Shown here piece by piece: positions 45,771 to 57,869 of a stretch of DNA of 64,000 nucleotides; position 1 is the stretch's first letter, and each line of letters begins with the position of its first letter. Below the pieces are notes generated by a model. The model was given only the letters and a program-made list of their open reading frames with translations. It had not been told where the DNA came from and searched no databases. A program made the position numbers and the translations under genes. Source of the stretch: Bigelowiella natans CCMP2755 (taxonomy: Eukaryota > Cercozoa > Chlorarachniophyceae); contig ADNK01001509.1 in NCBI GenBank assembly GCA_000320545.1, positions 1 through 64,000 of the forward strand, in the 5' to 3' direction.

Positions 45771-46217
45771 AACCCATTTTTAATTTGGTTTCTTACAACA
45801 GAAAGGTGCTGATGATAGCTACGGCCATGCAAATGCTATTGCGGACTACAGCGCCCTTGATGGACCTATGAGCATGGAACGTATCTAAGTTTTAAGAGGG
45901 ATGGATGCTTGCACTATATGCAACATGCAGAGGCACTGTAAATCATCGGCACCTGTGCTTTTCCATTCAAAGTACAAATACCGATCGAAAGCTAATAATG
46001 ATTCTCATTAACATCACCATGATCCCACTCCACTACCCCCCTCCTCCCCTTAATAATCATAATCATCGTTGTGATATCTTATCATACGCGAGGGCTTTGA
46101 ACATGAACAACGGCGCTGCCAAAATTACTACACAATTTATGCTAAAATATGCGGGGTGGAGAGGAGGAAGAACAAAGCGAAATTTGAACATGAAACTTCA
46201 GTACGAGACGTGTTTTA

Positions 46218-46309
46218 TTAGAGGGTGACGGACATATCCAAAAGAGGAAAAATTCGTAAGAAGAAATATAGAAAGAGAATTAGCTCTACCGCATTCATAT
46301 GTGCGCTTG

Positions 46310-46349
<40 letters not shown>

Positions 46350-47237
46350 TAGCCAGAGAGACACGATGAGAGAGTGGGATTGAGGTGAGGTAGAATCATG
46401 CAGCAATATCCACCTGATGGTAGTGTCGAGAATCAAAAATGCAAACACCGCAACACCCCATTGGAATCTGGTGTAAATGCGAACAAAAATGTTGTCAAGA
46501 GCTAAAGATTTTTCCAAATCAAGCAACAAACAATGGCAATACTTCCCCAAAATGACCCCCTCCCCACCCAATACCATCTCTCTCATCAATTTATCTGACT
46601 CGACGCAGTGGGGTGTCCCTTCGACGTTGAGAAATTCCCTGAGTTGGTGGAATTGAAAAAAATGAAGAGAGGAGATATGGTAGGAAATGTTTGGCCACAA
46701 TGAGGGGCATGCGTAGCGTGCTGTTACCTTGAAAACACACTTGCTACGACAACGACGTAAAGTGTTACCGGAAGGTATATAAAATGGATCAAAATTCCTG
46801 TCAAGCATCTACATCATGATTTGGCCACGTATCGTAGTTTATACTCTGGCGTATTTCATAATAGCATTTAATAGAATATTTTCATACATTATATACTGGT
46901 CGGGGATAGTTATTACTCGTAAAGTAAGCCAATTTTTTCATCTGTAGCATTGGATCATAGCTTTTCCGTCGCGATTTAGATGACACAAAGACATGGGCAA
47001 CAAATCAACGATTTCACTTCAAAGAAGTATCATCCAAACCACGAAAGAGTTATGATGTGAAGAAAATTTAGAGATTTTCAGGATTACTGAATGCACATAG
47101 GTGTTGTTAGTTGTTGGGGGATAATACAGTGTGGCCTTGGCGACAAGAAGTCGATAGAGCAGAAAGTTCGTAACGTATAAAACGCTTATCCCAAGCGCAT
47201 ATACAAAATTGCAGGTGCTAAGGGAACTTATGGGATA

Positions 47238-47287
<50 letters not shown>

Positions 47288-48930
47288 AGGGCGTGAGGGG
47301 GGAGCAAATACATACTACTAAATTTTGCAAGCTTCCATGCGAATTACAAATTTTCAAATGGATCATACAAACGGATTCCCGTTGGTATAATAAATGGTGA
47401 AGTAGGACATTGGTTGTGAGGTGTTGTATCATCGATTCTATACACCTGTCCGGATCATACAATAGTATACATATAGTGGCTGGCAGCCCCACTGTGACAA
47501 GGAATCCGAAGAAACTTGGTTTTATCGCAAATGCCCAGAGTGGGATAAGTGATATGAAAGAAAAATGGTATGAGGACAGGAGTGAGGTAGAGGTAAGATG
47601 AACGAATAGCACTGACATCATTGAGTCAATCTGGACCCTCTTCACCGAATCCTGATAAAAACACACGTTGCATTCTGTTTGGGTAAAAGGAAAGTATTCG
47701 TGAAGCTGAAGACCGTACCAGCGTGCGGCTAGACCAGTTAAGACGCACAAGGGCCACCAAGTGCTACATACATGAAAGGATTGACTTTTATCCGCAACCG
47801 ATGCACGATTCGTTAGTCTGATGTTACCAGGATCGCAGAGACGATGACCTCGATGATAAGGAAAATGATTAAGATCCTTGCCGAGAGATTGAAACTCCTC
47901 GAGGTCAAGTCATCATAGAAGAGGTAGCCAGCCATTGTCAGTGGAAATTGGGAATCTGAGGCAAGGATGAAGAGGGATTTGTGTTGCGACAATGATTTGT
48001 ATGTGTCGCCGGTATTAAAAAGGGCATTATTAATTTAGAACCATTTTTAACCGGAGAACTATCGTACAAAAGAAGACAGAATTGGAACAAGAGAAAAAGT
48101 GTCGGGTCTTCTTCCCGCCGCCGGGGTCATAAACAACGTTCTTTTGCCGAATAAATATCCATTTTCAAAACATGCAAGTAGGGTAGCTCGAGGAGTCCTT
48201 TAACTAACAAACTTGTCCAAACTACGAAGTCGTAGGGGCAAAAAACCATCCGATTGAGATGATCGATCTCACATGGTATGGACTACAACAGAAACAACAT
48301 TCAACCAGCCTCGCCACCCGAACCCCCTCTTCCGCGTTTTTGGCATCGTAATATGCTGCGGGGGTTGGCGCGAGGCCGGAATGGGAATAGATCGATGTAG
48401 TATTTTACTTATGGCACGGAGGTGTTCATTCAGTGCTATATCCTGATTGAGAAACTGTGTTTTCCTTAGCACCGAGGAGATGCTGAAGCGTATGCGATTG
48501 TCCAACTCGGTTGAAAGTCGTATTGGTGCTCTCGAGGTTTGTTTTCCGTATACATCTTTTTTGGCTGAAGAAAATGCTCAGCATATGCTTGTGTAGCATG
48601 TGAGGAGAAGAATGCGTGGCGCTCGTTTGGCTGACTGGGCTGACCTCGGAGGATTGAAACTGGTGGAGGAGTGGGTCGTATGGGCCTTGAAACTGGACGA
48701 ACGTGCAAAAATGTAATAGATAAAGCGTATTATCTTCATCAAGATACACCATGAACTTGGTTATTCATTGTACACAGCAAAAAGATCTTACGGAACGCCT
48801 ACATAATCGCCAAGAATGCCAGTCTGGTCGATAGAGCGCTGAATCCCGAAGGAAAGGATGATTTTAAGCGGCTGTGGCAATTGTACGACACATGTTTTGA
48901 GAAAACCATTTTTATTCTTTCCATTCTTCC
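46218..48930 (-). CDS. Multi-pass membrane protein, unrecognised; several exons
   Basis: Minus-strand coding pieces with splice signals: about 48890-48799 (QPLKIILSFGIQRSIDQTGI, donor GTAAGA), about 48757-48390 (coding in more than one candidate frame, including STELDNRIRFSISSVLRKTQ), about 47935-47830 (AGYLFYDDLTSRSFNLSARI followed by a hydrophobic helix, donor GTAACA), about 47760-47540 (a Cys-containing loop near FTQTECNVCFY and a hydrophobic run FLVTVGLPATICILL) and about 46800-46400 (NFDPFYIPSGNTLRRCRSKC, then YTRFQWGVAVFAFLILDTT). (GA)n tracts at 46315-46346 and 47243-47283 lie in introns. Frames for 48757-48390 could not be settled, so this may be more than one gene. The helices suggest an integral membrane protein; nothing more can be said. 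Confidence 0.5.
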
Positions 48931-48974
48931 GCTGAATTTGTTTTTCTTGGCTGCCGCGTTCACCTTTCACGCAG

Positions 48975-49745
48975 ATTTCGGAGAGATGATCTTCCAGAGG
49001 ATGAAGCTCCGGGGGTAGAGGTGGCTCGGCGTTGTTGTCTTTGCCGGAAGAAAGCGCCTAATGTCGAGGTGAAGAAAAATCATGCTGCTGCTGCGACTAA
49101 GGAAAAAGTACCTAGCAATACTGCTATGAGTACACCGCAGCTACAATCCAAATCAACTCAAGGTAGTGAGTATTCTATATTGTGTGTGAGTGTGAGAGAG
49201 AGAGAGAGCGAGAGAGAGAGGGGGGGGGGGGAGTAAATATTTGGATGTCTAACATTTGGCGTTGTGCACGATGAAGTGCATGGCACATTCATTTTATTTA
49301 ATACCGTCGTTTGAACCTCAGGGTCAACCAAACCTACCAAGGAAAAGACGACGATGAACGCGACAACTACCGAAGACGAAAAACGTATATTCTTGTTATT
49401 CTCCCTCCCCCCCCTTCCCCCCCCCCCCTCTCTTTTTGTACCCTCCAAAGTGTTGTACATTTAGACTATCTTTCCTACTTCCACCTTCATCAACCCTAGT
49501 GCCGTGTTATTCATCTTTATCACTTCATCGTTGTCGCCGTTGTCACATGCCTTCAGCCTCCGACAGCACTGATCTGGATGTGCTTTCATGGCTGTCTTCG
49601 AGACCTGCTGTTCGGAATAAAAAGACCAGCACGAAGAGACCGTATCTCCACCAGTCCTCAGTGGTATCTGTTCTGCCATGTATCTAAGCTAGCCCGCAGC
49701 AGCTCATGATGATGTTTTTGTTGTTGTTGTTGTTGTTGTTGTTGT

Positions 49746-49779
<34 letters not shown>

Positions 49780-50340
49780 CATGTTCCGGTTTATCTTTAC
49801 CATGGAGGCTGTCGCTGTTGGAGGGGTTTGAAATGCAATGCCACCAAATATTACATTAATACTTGAAGCAATAATTAAGTAGAATTTGTCATACCTGTGT
49901 CGTTTTCTTGACTTTCAAGATAATAAAGAAAAAGGGTCCTGCGGTGAATAGAACCAACGTCAAGAAAGGTAATCATAAAAATGATAACCCACAGAAAGAA
50001 GTTGATTTAGGGAGAAGACAACATAAAGGGATGTGGATACCCGTTGTGATTTGTGGCGTGAGCCTGCTGTAGCTAGGCAGAATCGCAATGTGGATTACGT
50101 GTGTGAGTGTGCGTGTGATTGTGAGTGTGACTCTCTTTTGTGTTAGCCCACCCTTGAAATACGAGTTGTTTGTAAATTGTAAGCCGTCGAAGTATCATGC
50201 ATCATTATCATGACAATTATAGGTGTACGCCTTCGTTCATTTTCTTAATTTTATGCTGTAACGATAGGCCTTCCGAAGATACCACCATCAACAACTTCGG
50301 CAGCATCATTACGCGGTGCTGGATCTTCCATATCTATTTC

Positions 50341-50377
<37 letters not shown>

Positions 50378-52548
50378 GCTCCTACAACTGCTCCTACGGC
50401 TTCTTCTACCACTGGCACTGCTGCGAAAGCGAAGAAGGACAAAGGACAGCGGGGAACGAATATAGGAGACCCTAGTCCCTCGTTGCCCCCTTCCAACAAT
50501 CACGCTCCTTCTATTCGCAGGGAAGGATCCTCGAGGCCATCGCCATCATTGCCGAGGAAGGTTACAATAACACGTATTGCTCCTCATTATCAATGGTAGC
50601 GGTCTATATTTGAGTGCAGCATGATCTGGGTATTTATCGCCCTTCCCTCCCTGTCCTCCTCTTACGTCATTTATTCTCCTCCCCCTCCTCTTCCTTACAG
50701 ATCGTGATACCTAGGAAGAGAGACAAGCCTCGTCAGCTGAAGAGGAACAAGGTAAAAGTTGCTAGAACGACAATACCAATCAAGATGATGAAAGCATATC
50801 ACCGGAGCGACGATGATTTGGCAAGCAGCAGCAGCAGAAGTAGTTCAAACAGTAGCAGCAGCGATGACGAGAGGCCGTTAAACCCTTTCGCAAAGAAAAA
50901 AAATGTGATAAGGACCAATAACAGGGAGAGCCGCAGCGGTAGCAGCGCCACTCTAAAAAGAAAGTCGCAGAGTCATGCTGAACATCGTTCTCGCGCCGCA
51001 ACTGCTTCTTTAAAGAGGAGCAAACGTCCAAAACCTCGCATACCTTCAGTCACTAGTGTTGCAGCTCCGCTTAAGAGAAAGAGTACTGGCAGCAATGGTG
51101 CGGCATCGCTCTCCTCCCATCCACCCGTGGCCAAACGGGCGAATACGACAACTACTGCGACTACTGAGCTAGTTCAGAGGCCTGGCAGTAACAGAGCCAA
51201 AGACAGCAACCTTGCTACCAAGCGGAAAGAAGGAAACAAGAGCGTCAGTGTTTCTCGCAATGGAATGAAACTCAGGCTTTCCTTCCGCTCGACTTCAAGA
51301 AAGACCACTACCACCCCTAAGGATACCACCACGACAGCTACAACCACCATAGGTGATGCTGCTGCTCCTGCATTAAACGCGACGCTGGCATCGAATAAAG
51401 GGGCGGAAGTTGGAGCAGCAACGGAATTACTGGTATTATCATCATCGTTATCACAATAATAATGGCAGCGAAGGCGGTCATCCTTGTCATGACGTTTTAC
51501 TCTAATACCTCAGAATAATTCCCCAGCAGATGGTATGCCACTCCCACCCACTACGTCTTCTAACCCGGTATGTAGTCAATCAATATAACAGAGAAGCTGG
51601 CTCAATTCTCATATTGTCGTGATCTTCCTATTAATCAATAATCAGAGAATAGACCTCACCCTCGGAGCCAATTCCAAGGAAGAAGCGCGACAAAATAAAG
51701 TGGAGGCGCAGAATTGCAAGGAAACATCGACAGAACCCAGGGAAGGAGGCGGTACAGAGAATCAAGATGAGAAGGACATCGTATCTCTCCTCGTCTTTCA
51801 CTTGGTTCCCAGAATCGGACTAACGTTCGAAAAGGTGTTTCCTGGGTATGGCAAAAGGGCTTTTTTGGGCAAGATTGTTCATGTATCGAAGCAGAAGGGA
51901 AATAAGAAGCCCAAGAAAAAAAAGACAAAAGTTGGGTTGAAGTGGGATGTACGATTTGATGACAACACCATTGTCGAGTTTACGCATTTAAGAATTAAGG
52001 CCGAGTTGAAGAAAAAAGCGAGGCAAATCGCGAAAGACAGAGGGTATAAGGGGCGTGACTTGAAACAGCTCATGGACAACGCGCTAAAGCAAGCTGAGTT
52101 GGAAGAAGCAGGATATGATCCAATGAACCAAGCAAAAAATGCGGTAACAACCACTTTCAATTACTTTTTAATGCTCCTAACTTTAAGGCTCCTGTAGGTG
52201 AAGCAGTGGGTGCAATGCGATAAGTGCGAGAAATGGAGAGAAGTCGCAATTCTACCGCAGGACGACGAGAAGTATGAAAGCATTTTTAGCCTTGACAAAC
52301 ACTACTTTACGAATTGATTGTGGTGTTTGTGTGTGTGTAATGCCATAAGGTGGGAGTGCTCGTTACTACCGGACATGTCCTGTAGTGTTCCTGAAGATAG
52401 CAGTCATTTGGTAATATACTTATTTTCCCAATATTCTTTTGACAAAAAGTTCGAATTTCAAAACCAATTATGCTGAAGTTCTATAAATTGGAATTGTTTA
52501 CAGTTGCCCGGTCTATTTGTGGTGGAGAGCAAGGCGGCTTTAGAATAA
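48975..52548 (+). CDS. Basic chromatin-associated protein with Tudor-like and CW zinc-finger domains
   Basis: CW domains read methylated histone H3K4. Exons: 48975-49162 (VARRCCLCRKKAPNVEV), 49322-49384, about 49552-49668 (TDLDVLSWLSSRPAVRNKK), about 49919-49965, about 50270-50565 (Thr run coded by an ACA repeat), about 50701-51460 (Ser/Lys/Arg-rich, disordered), about 51645-52143 (RIGLTFEKVFPGYGKRAFLG and WDVRFDDNTIVEFTHL, a Tudor-like barrel; then a basic helix), 52198-52271 (KQWVQCDKCEKWREVAIL), 52350-52410 (WECSLLPDMSCSVPEDSSHL) and 52504-52548 (stop). The CW finger, split by an intron, has its Cys ligands (CDKC, WEC, MSC) and the Trp pair. The 52144-52197 intron is only 54 nt. Joins before 51645 are less certain, and the start codon is not identified. 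Confidence 0.8.
49713..49778. repeat. (TTG)n then (ATG)n trinucleotide repeats in an intron
   Basis: TTG units run into GAT/ATG units. The tract lies between the coding pieces near 49668 and 49919 of the CW gene. Confidence 0.95.
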
Positions 52549-52639
52549 CATTTTCAGTCGTATCAATTCCACAATTTCGCATTGTCCACCCTACTCCATG
52601 AGAAATCACATGAAGGCGATAAAATTTGTTCAGTCATTC

Positions 52640-53345
52640 CGAAACATTTTCATGGCTCTTGTGCTTGCATGCTAGCATGGAGATGATGGCAACATTTGAA
52701 CTGTTAACATCGTGCACGTGCATGTACCTCGTTCAATGAAGTCGCTCATGATGTCTAGATGTGTGCTGTAGCTCGCTGCTAAGCTAGTAAGTGATTTTGT
52801 TCATTGCTTACTAGCTTGCATCATTGCATCATTGCACACTGCAAGGAGCGCATGAATTGCATTCATCAATCAAAACACAGGCTGAGTGTGCGGGCCTGAT
52901 GTGTCAATGTGATTTTGATTTTGTTGAGCGCTAGATCGAGCTGACAATGCCTAAACATGTTCTAGCGTGGTTTTTGACATGCTAGCATGCTAATGCTAGC
53001 ATGCATTGAACGACACCTGGAGGGCCCGGCTAGCCTGGCAGCTAAATCACAGACTAGCAACACTAGAATGCTTCGTTCTAGTTGTTCTTGAAATGTGAAC
53101 AACTCCAGTACTAAGTTCTGCTACCTAGCTACGGCACTGAATCCGCTTCATCTGATCATCATGTGCTACTCGGACTTGCATCGCAAATTACTCACTAGGA
53201 AATGATGACCCTAAATCTAGTAAATGACTTCTAGACGACTCACGTCAGCGCAAACAGAACGCTGGCCAGTATTTCGTCTGCCCAAGTGTTGAACGGCGAG
53301 CGATAAAGCGGTAACATGGTGTTGCGTGTGCTGATTAATTCAATT
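52640..53345. repeat. Compositional island D
   Basis: Same texture as islands A and C. CATGCTAGCATGGA lies at 52668-52681, a second CATGCTAGCATG at 52978-52989, and TGTCTAGATGTG at 52755-52766. No open frame of note. It abuts the 3' side of the ADF/cofilin gene. Confidence 0.55.
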
Positions 53346-53449
53346 GTCGTGGATGCAAAGTCGGAATAATACGATTTTGTATTATTAGTTTTACATTGTT
53401 TGCGATTTATATGTTGTAATTATGTGAGAGGCAACTTTTAGCTAGCATT

Positions 53450-54268
53450 TTATGACAATCCAACAAGTTGTTTCGCAGCTGATTCCTCGCAGTCTGAGGC
53501 AGTAGATGGATATAGGAATTCAGGAAAAAAAAGGAAACCAAAATCTGGTCGGAAATAGCCAAATTTGAATCACTAGAACAGCATTGCACCTGATGGAGTT
53601 GAAGCATGAATATGTTTATCAATTCCCAGTTTTGACTTGATAGTGTTCGTAGTCGAGCCGTGAAGCATCTTTACACGGACACCGCAATCGTCTGGACACC
53701 AAGAAACGAGCACCAATTTGTTGAGTATGGACCCATCAGACTTCTTTGCCTGCACAACATAAATTAATCATTTCAGCAATGTATCGAAATTATGTTAGTG
53801 TTTTTACTTTATCCATACTTTCAACAACTTTAAAATATTTTTTTAGCACATCAAATGGTTTAGTTTTTACATCAAATATTTCTTGTTTTAATCGTGCAAG
53901 AGTATTTCTTTCCTCGTCTGTTTTTACTCTCTTACAGATTTTAAGAGTGATTTGATTAGGGAACATATCATGCATGTACCTCATAGTCAATTACTCCCCA
54001 CCCAGCATGTTTATCAACGCAGAGAGCTTTGATGAAATCATCATAAGTTGCATCAGGATTCTCTTTCTTGTCCCCTGACTTTTCGTCCATAATTACAACC
54101 TATGCAAATATTTATTCGTTACTTTGAAAGGATGGAATAGACATTGAAAATATTTTGTATGCGTACTTTTTCTTTCTTGATTTCGAAGAGCAGAAATTTG
54201 TGAGTGCGATTCTTTTTCATGGCTTCGAAGGTTTTGATGGCTGATGGAGTAACTTTGATTCCACTCAT
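53450..54268 (-). CDS. ADF/cofilin actin-depolymerising factor
   Basis: ADF/cofilins sever and depolymerise actin filaments in the cytoplasm. Four exons: 54268-54167 (MSGIKVTPSAIKTFEAMKKN), 54099-53980 (ends WGVIDYE), 53749-53590 (LVLVSWCPDDCGVRVKMLHG; then KHIHASTPS) and 53493-53450 (stop). Lengths 102+120+160+44 = 426 nt give exactly 141 residues, the normal family size, with perfect phases. Family marks include the N-terminal Ser-Gly, WCPDD...VKM (the actin-binding long helix follows) and HIHAS near the C-terminus. Ser2 could be the usual phospho-regulated residue. The second intron (53979-53750) contains an AT-rich open frame in another frame. The gene lies between two compositional islands. 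Confidence 0.93.
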
Positions 54269-54679
54269 GTTGCTTGATCTTCAAAGAATCTAAAAAAGCA
54301 TATCTCTTTCATTCTTTAAGAAAATACACATGATTCCAAAAGTCACGTGCATTGCTCAACTCATGAGATCAAGGAATGCAAACCAGGAGGGAGCCTGCCT
54401 TGTTGCTTTCAGATTTCTGCAATGAGTGGTGTAAGAATAATAACTCAATTTGCGATCCATTAGAACAAAAAAACGTAGGCCAATTTATCCAGAATTCTCC
54501 CACAAATTTGATGAATGTCATCAAATGTCGGTTCGCACGGAATATCTCGCAACCAAAGACATTTTGTTGCCGAATTATTTGTAGCATTTTGCGGAGAGTG
54601 ATTTCAATTTTTCGGAATGGAAAAATTGAGCTGCATTTCTCACCAAACCCGGGACCATTTGTCAGTCCTGTGCGACATG

Positions 54680-55710
54680 TTTGACGTTCGTTATTGTCAA
54701 ACTACAATGCAACTTGAAGTTACGTCATCAAAATACAAAAAGTAAACGGGCATTGTGACACTCATCAGCACAGTTGAAACATGAAATGCAGGCTGATTTG
54801 GAAGTGTGAAAATGCCTCAAAAGGATGACGTCGTCGTCGTGTGCCCGCCCGTGGTGATCATTTGACTTGTGTCGCACGAAGGTGTGGCAAGGATTTGTGC
54901 TGCATCATCAACCAACGACAAATGCAAGGAATCGTGGAATTTGCACAGCCTTCAATTGTTCTTCGGAGACCTCATTGACTGGGCAGACAAATCATTGTGC
55001 ACAGCGATCGTTTCAACTGTGAACTCTGTTGGAAATGCTTCGTGTGTCCGCTCATTGACACTCAATCAATCAATTTCCATCCAGTGCTGGCATTGAAAAA
55101 GCGTTGACACTTCCAGACTTTCACGTTTCACACATCGCAGCGAGCTCGCCAGCTCGTTCTCGCATTGACAATGTTCACAGACAGGTGACCTCTGGACCTT
55201 GCCCTCGCCCAGCCACAAAGCCAGACGCCGCCAGCTAGCCAGCCAAGGCCACTGGTGCTCGTGCCAGTGCTTCACGATGATCACGCTTGCACTTGCGCAC
55301 GTGAAACTGCCACACACAACTGCACCATCGCCGCTGCTCTGCCACACTCTGGCACTGCTAGCTGGCGAGCTAGCTAGCTGGACTGGCACGCTAGCACGTC
55401 TGGACGTGGACGTCCAGACGTCATTGCTCTCACATCCAACCGACAATGCTGGAATGACCCACGCAATGGAAGAGAATTGATCGAGACACAAACTGCATTC
55501 GTGGCAGAACGCTGTTCCAGACAACAAAATTTGATCATTTTGCGTCATTCGACGCTGCGCCATGCTAGCATGGACATCACACAAACTAGCAAGCATTGAG
55601 GGCCATCAATTCCGCAGCAATTTTGAACAAACTTGCCAAGGTCTAAGAGGTCACTCTCTTTTCACAGGTTGAACGATCGATTTCGATGTTCAAATCTTGA
55701 AATGCTAGAA
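54680..55710. repeat. Compositional island E
   Basis: Microsatellite-free and rich in GCTAGC, CTAGCTAGCTGG, GGACGTGGACGTCC and similar self-complementary words; CATGCTAGCATGGA at 55561-55574. Related texture continues to about 55980, where a (CA)n tract begins. Overlapping frames on both strands are not believable as genes. Confidence 0.55.
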
Positions 55711-55985
55711 TGCTTACAACACCAATGGATCATCTGGACATTGGCTTGAACAGTCCAGATGGTGCAAAGATTCATGTGAAAAGGAGTGTCTTTCAAAGAG
55801 GGGAACCGTCTGCAAGTCTTTGATGACAGTTAGTACAAATGTCGAAGTTGCAGCCTCTGCTCGGACACTGAACACATCAGCCATTGAATCACATGGAAAA
55901 CAAATGTTGTCATGACGTGTTCCCCGCAATTGCAAAAACCAGTCACATCTTGACAAATGCTCATGGTCATGAATGCAAATGTGAG

Positions 55986-55989
55986 CACA

Positions 55990-56031
<42 letters not shown>
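55986..56031. repeat. (CA)n microsatellite
   Basis: A nearly pure CA run at the right edge of island E. Confidence 0.95.
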
Positions 56032-56037
<6 letters not shown>

Positions 56038-56409
56038 CGAAAGAAACTATTTTCACTCTCATGAGACAAATAAAGACAGTGTGATGACTAGAAAGATGTT
56101 CAGGCATAGCTAAATAAAGATGAAAGTAACCCTGAATGAGCATTCTCCACTTCCACAACCATCACAAAAATGGCCATACAAATTATCTGGAAACGGACTC
56201 TGCGTGTGTAGAACGTATGAACATATACACGTTCCATTATATGTAGTATGCAATTGATATATCAAGGAGAATGTGCCAACAGTCAAACACCACATGCGGA
56301 GCTTCGCACATATGACACAACAATGACAGCTTAGTTTAGCAGTTCATGAGACTCTCAACTGGAAATTTCAGAAAAGTCTTGCGTCATTAAAGTTTAATCA
56401 CTTAGTACG

Positions 56410-56950
56410 GGCTAATTACCAATTTCCCACCGCACGTGTTGCATTTCACAGCCTTGCTTTCAACCTGATAAAGAAAATATCATAGTGCACAATTCAAAAT
56501 CAGTGGGTGTGCGTTACGCGCGAATGGTGAAGATGAGAAGAAATAAATATGTGAAATTGAAAACCTTGGATTTATCGACTTCTCCATTGGTAATGCGCTG
56601 CATTAGATTGCGGATTCTGCCCACGGTCTTTCCGATCACAGGGGTCTCTAAGGTGATATATCACATGTTTGTAGTCTTAACTAAATACACATCCAAATAA
56701 ATATCTCTATTTATTGCTAGGTCCAAGATCTTCGAACATTATACAAATATTACATGTTCATATAATTGTACGTACTATTTTTATGTATGCCAAAATTTTA
56801 AATAATGTTTTAAGGATATTGCCTCTCATCATATCTGCCTCCGACGCAAGACCGATCTGGTTGTGTTGATGGCGAGAGAAATACGGTAATAAATTATGTG
56901 TGAGTTCAGCGCTCAACGTGCTGCATTAGTACAATAGTTAATTATTCCAA

Positions 56951-56992
<42 letters not shown>

Positions 56993-57866
56993 TGAAGGGG
57001 ATCTAAAGGAGATAGATATGGAGAAAACTGATATCGGAGAAGTATACAATTTGTTTATTGACTTTTGTTAATCCATATATAACCTCAGGTCTGCTGAGGA
57101 GGAGGAGCGTTACTCGGGCGTCCTTGACTGCTCTCTCGCGCTCCTTTCAAAATATGCGAATGTAATCTTTACTAGAAATAGAGATGCTATGGTGTTGGTA
57201 AATGGTGGTTTTTTTTATTATGGTAGTGATACGAATCGAGTATAAACAAAGTGAAAAAGCTCAGGACTCATCTCCAAAAATAAACAATGAAAGAAACCTG
57301 CTGATCTTCCTCATCGTCGGTGTCTCTCCTGAGCTCCCTGTTATTCATTAGATTAGTGATTACTGCACGAGAAAATGGAAAAAACTTGGCTATCCAGCCA
57401 GACAGAGAGAGGGGCAAGAGAGAGGAGGCGGAGGAAGAGATGGAGGAAGTGAGAGCACCGTTTTAGCACCCGTTCCTGCTCGTTCAGTGTCTTTCGAAGC
57501 TTTAGCCGTTTCGTCACTCGCAGCTATAAATAAAAATATTGAAATTGCCACAAACATTGCATCATCGCCAAATCGTGTTCCGTTCCGAACGAATGCCGTA
57601 TGATTACATCCTAAGAACATGAGAATCTCCCTACCAATACACTCGTATGGGTGTAATGTAATGTATTAATGCTGCTACCTTGTGGATAAAGTCTCTAAGA
57701 ATGGCTTCATCCGAGCAAACTTTGTAGTCCTATGCACCAGTCGTCAATACACAACATCGATGTGATATTGGCAAAGTTTATCATCGTTGACTAAAAGTGC
57801 TTGCCTTACTATCAACACCCTATATTCTTCTCTCAACGCTTGCATCATCCTCGAAAACGACGGCAT
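56410..57866 (-). CDS. Helical protein with a Cys pair, unrecognised
   Basis: Seven exons joined in phase: 57866-57810 (MPSFSRMMQALREEYRVLI, a convincing start), 57729-57679 (DYKVCSDEAILRDFIHK), 57523-57459 (LRVTKRLKLRKTLNEQERVL), 57337-57298 (ELRRDTDDEEDQQ), 56856-56776 (IGLASEADMMRGNIL), 56645-56565 (TPVIGKTVGRIRNLMQRITN) and 56464 to about 56410 (VESKAVKCNTC). A last exon near 56190-56115 could add FCDGCGSGEC, making a two-pair zinc-ribbon-like ending, if the donor at GTGGGA is used. The GKTVGRIRNL run slightly recalls TFIIS N-terminal (LW) domains but I would not assign that. Mostly alpha-helical and highly charged. A long (TA)n tract at 56951-56990 lies in the 56856-57298 intron. Confidence 0.6.
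56951..56990. repeat. (TA)n microsatellite
   Basis: A pure TA tract within an intron of the helical protein gene. Confidence 0.95.
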
Positions 57867-57869
57867 TGT

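Noticed and set aside
47019-47750. 243-codon minus ORF taken as one exon
   Set aside because: It reads through a (GA)n tract as a Leu/Ser repeat; only its first two thirds look coding, so it is described as part of a multi-exon membrane protein gene.
54869-55596. Open frames of 75-176 codons in island E
   Set aside because: Same composition effect as island C; no splice context, no family.
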